A stretch of 13,393 bases of DNA, taken from positions 1 to 13,393 of the forward strand of contig JBFHER010000085.1 of assembly GCA_041584055.1 (NCBI GenBank), given 5' to 3'. Under the pieces are notes generated by a model. It was not told the DNA's origin and did no database searches. It saw nothing but the letters and a program-made list of their open reading frames with translations. This document shows, in pieces, positions 8,478 through 13,393 of the stretch; positions within the stretch are counted from its first letter, which is position 1, and each line of letters opens with the position of its first letter. A program made the position numbers and the translations under genes. Origin of the DNA: JBFHER01 sp041584055. GTDB lineage: Bacteria > Bacteroidota > Bacteroidia > Bacteroidales > UBA5342.

Positions 8478-8513
8478 AATAAGAGAGTGCGTATATCCGG
8501 GCACTCTCTTATT
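8478..8513 (-). terminator. Intrinsic terminator of the right-hand transcription unit
   Basis: The arms 8478-8490 and 8501-8513 form a perfect 13-bp inverted repeat (plus-strand left arm AATAAGAGAGTGC) around a 10-nt loop. In the minus-strand transcript the hairpin is followed by TTTG and TT runs, giving a U-rich tail. It lies 35 bp after the stop codon at 8548 and so ends transcription of the cadherin-like gene. Confidence 0.85.
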
Positions 8514-8547
8514 CCTAACATCAAATTCCAGATAGTAAATACCTGTC

Positions 8548-10080
8548 TTATTCCCTGATTACTTTTTGGACAATTTGGTACTGATTGTTGTATAATCTTA
8601 CAAAGTACATCCCCGGAGGAAATGATTTCAGATCCAGAGCACTTTGAAGACCAACATGTTCACACACATGCATCAAACGTCCTTCCACATTGACAATCTG
8701 AATTTGGCATGCATCTTTCGCTTCAATGTACAATACATCACTGGCTGGATTCGGATAGATATTCACAGTGTTGCCGGTGCTCACGTTTCTGACCAATGAT
8801 GTTTCATTATCTTTTCGAATTTTAATAACAAAATTCTTTGAATACGTGTTCTGCTGACTGTCTGTTACTTTTACACGAATTGTATATAGACTATCCGTTT
8901 CATAATCGAAAACTTCCCGGGCTTTTATTTCATTTAAAATAATTAAGAATTTGCCGTTATCATCATCCCCTTCACCTTCTTCAAGGGTATAATACACAAC
9001 GTCGTCTTCCGGGTCCTCAGCAGTTAGTATACCGATGACATCCCCAATACTGTTGTTTTCGGTAATTTCGGCTGGAGCCAGCGAGATGTCCGTCGGTGGT
9101 GTTGAGAAAAAAGGTGGTTCCAATTGGTTCAGAGTTGCTATCTCATCCCTGGCCTGCATTTCTTCATTGGCCGCATACAAAGCGATATAACCACCTGGCA
9201 GCAAATCCCGTTCTGCTAATTTGTTCCAATACAAGGTGAGGTTATTCCCTGATTTCACAACGTCAATGTTATCATCCAAAACATCATATCCAACAGCACT
9301 GTTACAAGGAATAGACAGCACGGGGCACAATGATTTATCATTTGCGGGCATACATTCAAGGCCAATCATTTTTAACCTTACGTGGTAATTATAACGTTCC
9401 ACCCTGAATTTCACCTGAGCAAATCCATAGGTATCGGTAAAAACTGCAAGCTGACCAGTCTTCTCTTTTAAAACCTGTCCAACTGAATTAATTTTACTTC
9501 CACTAAACTCGTTAATAGAGAATCCTGACTGTGAACCAATGCGTTCGGCACCCCCAACATAAAGGCTGCTGATGGAATTCCCGCTGCTCCAGACCATGTT
9601 GCACTGGTTTTCGTCGATGTTCGTTTTTCTAAGTCCGACCTTATCTATTCTGCAACTTTCCCCATCCGAGGCATAGGCAACAATTTCAATATTACCGCTT
9701 ACTTTAACATTTTGGGTCAGATGGGTGACCCTGTTTAGTACATCATCTTTGTAGATACCGGAGTTTTCACCTGATCTCCAGGCATCTACCAATGCATCAT
9801 CAACATATATCTCATAAGCACAGTCCCCCCCTTCTTCAAGATAGGTCACTTGTATATCGTAATAAGTATTCGTACTTTCCATAGCAATGGTTGCAGAACC
9901 AAAACTATTGTCCAAACGAATGAGCGCTTTCCCATATGCCTCATTGACAGCCTCTGCAGAATAGTTGTACAAATTCAGGTCTTCGGCTTCATAATCAACG
10001 AAGTCAACTTGTGCCAAAAGGGATGAGCAAAAAGCCAAACCTGCTACTATAAGGGTCAGAAATTTCATGTTATCTTTCAT
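8548..10080 (-). CDS. Secreted CBM-like / cadherin-like protein with T9SS sorting tail
   Basis: Using ATG at 10080 the product has 510 residues; a second ATG at 10068 (MKFLTLIVAG) also suits the signal peptide, which ends SSLLAQ. An upstream in-frame TTG at 10095 is less likely. Residues about 26-150 look like a CBM6/CBM35-type beta-sandwich, starting with YEAEDL and closing with CRIDKVGL. Residues about 163-307 are an unnamed module that also occurs in the neighbour encoded at 10125-13393. Residues about 326-423 are cadherin-like (ITENNSIGD, LTAEDPEDD, DYET, VTD). Residues about 435-510 are a T9SS type A sorting domain (VNIYPNPASDVLYIE, PPGMYFVRL). No catalytic domain is visible, so a surface glycan-binding role is the best inference. 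It starts 44 bp after its upstream neighbour, with a strong terminator after its stop. Confidence 0.88.
   Translation of the reverse strand: MKDNMKFLTLIVAGLAFCSSLLAQVDFVDYEAEDLNLYNYSAEAVNEAYGKALIRLDNSFGSATIAMESTNTYYDIQVTYLEEGGDCAYEIYVDDALVDAWRSGENSGIYKDDVLNRVTHLTQNVKVSGNIEIVAYASDGESCRIDKVGLRKTNIDENQCNMVWSSGNSISSLYVGGAERIGSQSGFSINEFSGSKINSVGQVLKEKTGQLAVFTDTYGFAQVKFRVERYNYHVRLKMIGLECMPANDKSLCPVLSIPCNSAVGYDVLDDNIDVVKSGNNLTLYWNKLAERDLLPGGYIALYAANEEMQARDEIATLNQLEPPFFSTPPTDISLAPAEITENNSIGDVIGILTAEDPEDDVVYYTLEEGEGDDDNGKFLIILNEIKAREVFDYETDSLYTIRVKVTDSQQNTYSKNFVIKIRKDNETSLVRNVSTGNTVNIYPNPASDVLYIEAKDACQIQIVNVEGRLMHVCEHVGLQSALDLKSFPPGMYFVRLYNNQYQIVQKVIRE
8551..8778 (-). other. T9SS type A C-terminal sorting domain of the CBM/cadherin-like protein
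   Basis: The last 76 residues hold NIYPNPASDVLYIEA, a QIVNVEGRL strand and the PPGMYFVRLYNN ending, the usual T9SS type A pattern. It directs export to the cell surface. Confidence 0.93.
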
Positions 10081-10124
10081 TAATCTATTATTCAAAATAT
10101 TTTTTCGTAAAACAACATCAGCCT

Positions 10125-13100
10125 TTAATCAAGTACATCATTTGTTGTTAACACGTAAGGATCGTCCATCACATATAGTTGCACCTCCAGAGAAGCGCCT
10201 CCTGTTCCTTTCATGGTTGCCGTTAAATTACCTGCAGGGGCGTTAAAATTACTTTGACTTACCGGCATGGTTCCCACAGGCATCCAGTTCTTATCGCAAA
10301 CGGTTGCTTCGGTATCTCCAATCTCGTAACGCAGGTATTGCATCGTGTTCAGCGTACCGGTGAATTCAATGTATCCTCCATTTGAAAGCGCTACCCCCGG
10401 ATTCGTAATTGCCGGACTGTTCTCCACTACACGGATGATAACATTGAGGCCGCGTTCACCTTTGGGGTTATTTAACACCATTGGCTCTTCGGTTTTTGTA
10501 AAGATACTACGTCTAACAGCTCCGTGTTCCTGCCAAATTGTCCATGGATCAGTTGATCCATCAGCATAACCCAGTACATGATAGGGGGTAAAAATATACT
10601 TTCCTTCAGCATTTTTGCTGAGTATTAATGCATCTTCGCTTTCGTAATGATTAGACCCACTTGTCCTGTTGTACTTGCTATTTATGTATTGTACATCCGC
10701 AACGGTAATTTCAGGTGCAATTTCTTGCCAATACTGAAACATATTCATTGAATTTTGGGTGAGACCGTGATTATCCAACAGCTCCTGTGTGATTCCGTTT
10801 GCATTTTTTATACCAATAAAATTAACGCGACGGGCATTCAAAAGAATACACTCCGCAGCATGCATGTGTACACCCATAAAACTACTTGCAAGGTTACCCG
10901 GATCGGAATCATGCAGGCGCAGACCTATTTCAAGAGGGAAATACGAATATGATAAGACATCCTTGATCTTGCTGAATTCCAATTCAAAGTTGGCATCCAA
11001 GTTACCACCAACAATACTGGTGGTTACAGGGCGATTCGTGCCCGCATAAGTTGCATCGAACATGGGGCGTGACGACCACCCCTTGTATTTTTCATTGGAT
11101 GATGATCCGTCAAAGTGCAAATGGTCTAAGCCCATTTCATTTACAAAATCATAATACGTTTTAATCAGTTCGTCAGCAAGGCTATTCTCCTGCCCCATGT
11201 CAAACTCAGGAATGAAAATCTTGTCGTACGTTTTAAGTAAACCTTCAACCTCAGCGCCTTTTGAATGATCATAGGCATTTGTTCCTCCATGCCCACGCTC
11301 TTGCAAATGAACGACCCAAATGTCTTTCTCTGTTCTTTGGAATGATTCAACCTTCACAATTTCTTCATCAATACGTAAATAGTTAAAATTAATTACATTG
11401 TGCATGTGTGCGCTACCAGCACGATACAGCATTTCTACGCTGTCCGGTCGGTAAAGGATGCGCATAGCATTGTTCGTGATTGCTGTTTCCAAAGTACCCG
11501 TTGTCCATTTGGCCAATCGACGATCCACCTTCGCTCCGATGTAATTCGCATCATTGGGGCCAACTCCAAAACTCAGGCTGTGCAACGCCAAAGTCATATC
11601 GCGCTCATGAAGATAATCTGCAAATGCCTTAAGGTCTTCTTTCCCCCTTGGAAACATATCCACGTTCACTGAATCAAAAGAACGCGTATTTAACCAGTAT
11701 TCTTTACGCCAAACGTTGTTATGCAGGTATACCTGTTTGATATTTAAAGGTTCAACAAGGTTTTCCATCATATCATACAATTCTTCATGTGATGTTGGTT
11801 CTAGTTGAATTTGCGTCATATTATTAAACTTTGCCGCATAATTATTGATCCAATTAAAAACATCAGACGATGTCCATGATACTTGACCTGCGGGCTTTTC
11901 CACATATTCCTCTGTGCTCCATATTTCTGCTAAAACTAAATCAAGGGTATTGCCTGAAAGGTTCCCATCCCAGATTATAATGCCACCACGATTACCATCC
12001 CATTCAACACCCCACAAATCGCGCCAATAAAGTGTTAAATCATTATTTGAGTTTGACCATCCTGTTGTTACCAGGTCGCTGGTTGTTTTATAGCTCATCT
12101 TTTGATTAAAGCGGATGCTCAATTTCAGTCCGTGCTGGCGGTCAGCCACATTGCCTTTCACATCGACTAAATGCAATGAAATATGCCGCGGGTAAGCATC
12201 AACACGGAAGGTAAATTCAAGGTCCTTTTCACCTGGTTTCACCTTATAGTAATTGAGAGAGTCCAGGCAACTAAAAGACGTCGAATTGTTTATTTGTTTT
12301 CCATCGAAGGTCATTAGTGTAAATGTACTTGATGCTGATGAGCCCAGCATATTTACCCCGTTGATGGTAATTTCTGATGGTTTGGCACTGGCATTGAATT
12401 TCATACCTGATGCTTCAAGTTCCAGCCCAATGTAATCCAACCAGTTGATGCGCGTGGAATCCACATCACTTAAGGCTTCAATTCTGACTGACCGTGTCCC
12501 GCTGGCAGCAAATTGGAGTGGAATGGTTACGCTTTGCCACCCGCCACCATTGATAATCACATGTCCAATGATTGTATTATCATCATACACACGCAGGGTG
12601 TCAGCACGACCGGTTGAAAATGCTCTCAGAGAAAAAGAGTAATAGTCTGCATTTTCGATCTCAAGGTTATATTGAGCCCACTGCCCTTTGCCTGTAAAAA
12701 TGATGTCATTTCCTCCAGCCGTATCTGCAGTCTGCTCCACAATCAATCCGTCAGAAGATGTAAACAGTTCGGCTTGCAACTTGTTACTGTTAATGGGTTC
12801 AGATCCATCCGATACCAATCCGGTTATCATATATTCCACCGCATTCAGAAAGAGCTTGATACCTTTATCGTTATAGGCATAACCATCCGTATTTTTTGTG
12901 CCAGAAAACCACATCCTTCTACCTTGATTGGAGGGTGGATTATCGCTTGCATTAGAATAGAAAGCTGTATCAATTCCCCACTCAGCGATTGCAACATAAT
13001 CGGTGGACGCGGAAGCGGCAAGCACAACACCATTGCCCGCATCAACGATGGGAAAGCCGTTAAAACCTGGCGAAGCCAATGTCCCTGTATTCATGTTCTC

Positions 13101-13393
13101 ATCGAGATCAATCCCCGTAAAAACCGGATGATCAGGTTTTATAGCTACCATGGCCGAACCAATGTCTTCGGTGATCGATTCCATATTGAACCATTCCATT
13201 TTACTTGGTCTTCCCAGAAACTGACTCATGTTGATGATAGGTGTTTTAACCGTGGCCCATAAATCAAAGGTGCCATCAGGTCCTACATAAGAAGCACTGT
13301 TGGTTTGCCTTGTAATTACAAGTAAATCATAATTATTCAACTGAGTCACTTTGTCACTGGTGATATTTTGCCAGTACTTTTCGGTCGCATTTA
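10125..13393 (-). CDS. Multidomain putative glycoside hydrolase (5' end cut by window edge)
   Basis: The frame is open to the right edge (first full codon at 13391) and gives at least 1088 residues; the true start and signal peptide are outside. GTG at 13349 is internal to the open frame and not a credible start. Residues 1-190 resemble a glutamine-amidotransferase/ThuA-like fold (YDLLVITRQTNSASYV, PIINMS, LFLNAVEYM), probably non-catalytic. Residues about 200-325 are a CBM6-like beta-sandwich (GQWAQYNLEIENADYY, WLDYIGLEL). Residues about 329-489 are a module shared with the downstream protein. Residues about 519-875 look like a TIM barrel. FPRGKEDLKAFADYLHERDM resembles the alpha-galactosidase-superfamily pattern, and LDHLHFDGSS (D761) and IPEFDMG (E729, D731) offer candidate acidic residues. 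A beta-rich region ends the protein at VLTTNDVLD without a T9SS tail. I cannot name a GH family; glycan hydrolysis is inferred. Confidence 0.82.
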   Translation of the reverse strand, partial: NATEKYWQNITSDKVTQLNNYDLLVITRQTNSASYVGPDGTFDLWATVKTPIINMSQFLGRPSKMEWFNMESITEDIGSAMVAIKPDHPVFTGIDLDENMNTGTLASPGFNGFPIVDAGNGVVLAASASTDYVAIAEWGIDTAFYSNASDNPPSNQGRRMWFSGTKNTDGYAYNDKGIKLFLNAVEYMITGLVSDGSEPINSNKLQAELFTSSDGLIVEQTADTAGGNDIIFTGKGQWAQYNLEIENADYYSFSLRAFSTGRADTLRVYDDNTIIGHVIINGGGWQSVTIPLQFAASGTRSVRIEALSDVDSTRINWLDYIGLELEASGMKFNASAKPSEITINGVNMLGSSASSTFTLMTFDGKQINNSTSFSCLDSLNYYKVKPGEKDLEFTFRVDAYPRHISLHLVDVKGNVADRQHGLKLSIRFNQKMSYKTTSDLVTTGWSNSNNDLTLYWRDLWGVEWDGNRGGIIIWDGNLSGNTLDLVLAEIWSTEEYVEKPAGQVSWTSSDVFNWINNYAAKFNNMTQIQLEPTSHEELYDMMENLVEPLNIKQVYLHNNVWRKEYWLNTRSFDSVNVDMFPRGKEDLKAFADYLHERDMTLALHSLSFGVGPNDANYIGAKVDRRLAKWTTGTLETAITNNAMRILYRPDSVEMLYRAGSAHMHNVINFNYLRIDEEIVKVESFQRTEKDIWVVHLQERGHGGTNAYDHSKGAEVEGLLKTYDKIFIPEFDMGQENSLADELIKTYYDFVNEMGLDHLHFDGSSSNEKYKGWSSRPMFDATYAGTNRPVTTSIVGGNLDANFELEFSKIKDVLSYSYFPLEIGLRLHDSDPGNLASSFMGVHMHAAECILLNARRVNFIGIKNANGITQELLDNHGLTQNSMNMFQYWQEIAPEITVADVQYINSKYNRTSGSNHYESEDALILSKNAEGKYIFTPYHVLGYADGSTDPWTIWQEHGAVRRSIFTKTEEPMVLNNPKGERGLNVIIRVVENSPAITNPGVALSNGGYIEFTGTLNTMQYLRYEIGDTEATVCDKNWMPVGTMPVSQSNFNAPAGNLTATMKGTGGASLEVQLYVMDDPYVLTTNDVLD

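Larger units (their letters stand above)
8245..8547. other. 303-bp intergenic region separating two transcription units
   Basis: This is the only long non-coding gap. It holds an intrinsic terminator for the gene to the right (8478-8513), a candidate Bacteroidota promoter (8417-8450) and an AT-rich leader before the esterase start at 8244. A 66-codon minus-strand frame crosses it but overlaps the terminator and has no recognisable content. A 7-bp inverted repeat (8289-8295 with 8334-8340, 38-nt loop) lies in the leader and is too weak to call. Confidence 0.8.

Noticed and set aside
8324..8524. 66-codon minus-strand open frame in the intergenic region
   Set aside because: It overlaps the intrinsic terminator and the candidate promoter, has no signal peptide or recognisable motif, and no plausible start context.
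12672..13262. 196-codon plus-strand open frame opposite the multidomain protein
   Set aside because: It lies wholly antisense to a gene with clear domain structure, and its translation shows no family features; it is a shadow frame.
1..13393. CRISPR arrays, tRNA or rRNA genes, insertion sequences, transposases
   Set aside because: No regularly spaced repeats, tRNA-like sequences, transposase motifs or terminal inverted repeats were seen; coding genes fill nearly the whole window.

Overview
The window looks like accessory, polysaccharide-degrading DNA from a free-living, probably marine, member of the Bacteroidota. The evidence is two proteins ending in type IX secretion (T9SS) type A sorting domains (YPNPA motif followed by GVYILK or GMYFVRL), AT-rich intergenic DNA, absence of clear Shine-Dalgarno sites, and one candidate TAnnTTTG promoter of the Bacteroidota type. 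The genus cannot be told from the sequence. All six genes lie on the minus strand, so transcription runs from position 13393 towards 1. Both end genes are cut by the window edges.

First transcribed block (13393 to 8548): a large multidomain protein (at least 1088 residues, N-terminus outside the window) with a glutamine-amidotransferase-like N-terminal domain, a carbohydrate-binding beta-sandwich, an unnamed module and a probable TIM-barrel glycosidase region. It is followed after 44 bp by a 510-residue secreted protein with a CBM-like domain, a copy of the same unnamed module, a cadherin-like domain and a T9SS tail. A strong intrinsic terminator at 8478-8513 closes this block.

Second block (8244 to 1), preceded by a candidate promoter and a roughly 170-nt leader: a secreted alpha/beta-hydrolase (carbohydrate-esterase-like), a 1354-residue surface protein with an unrecognised 900-residue front part, an F-type lectin (fucolectin-like) domain, three carboxypeptidase-regulatory-like repeats and a T9SS tail, then a formylglycine sulfatase and a GH29 alpha-L-fucosidase. 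Gaps are 33, 87 and 43 bp, consistent with one operon.

Together the sulfatase, fucosidase, esterase and fucolectin-like domain suggest breakdown of a sulfated, fucose-containing, possibly acetylated glycan such as a fucoidan. This is an inference from gene content. No SusC/SusD pair, regulator or fucose catabolic gene is visible here. The most novel parts are the large unrecognised region of the 1354-residue protein and the module shared by the two right-hand proteins.
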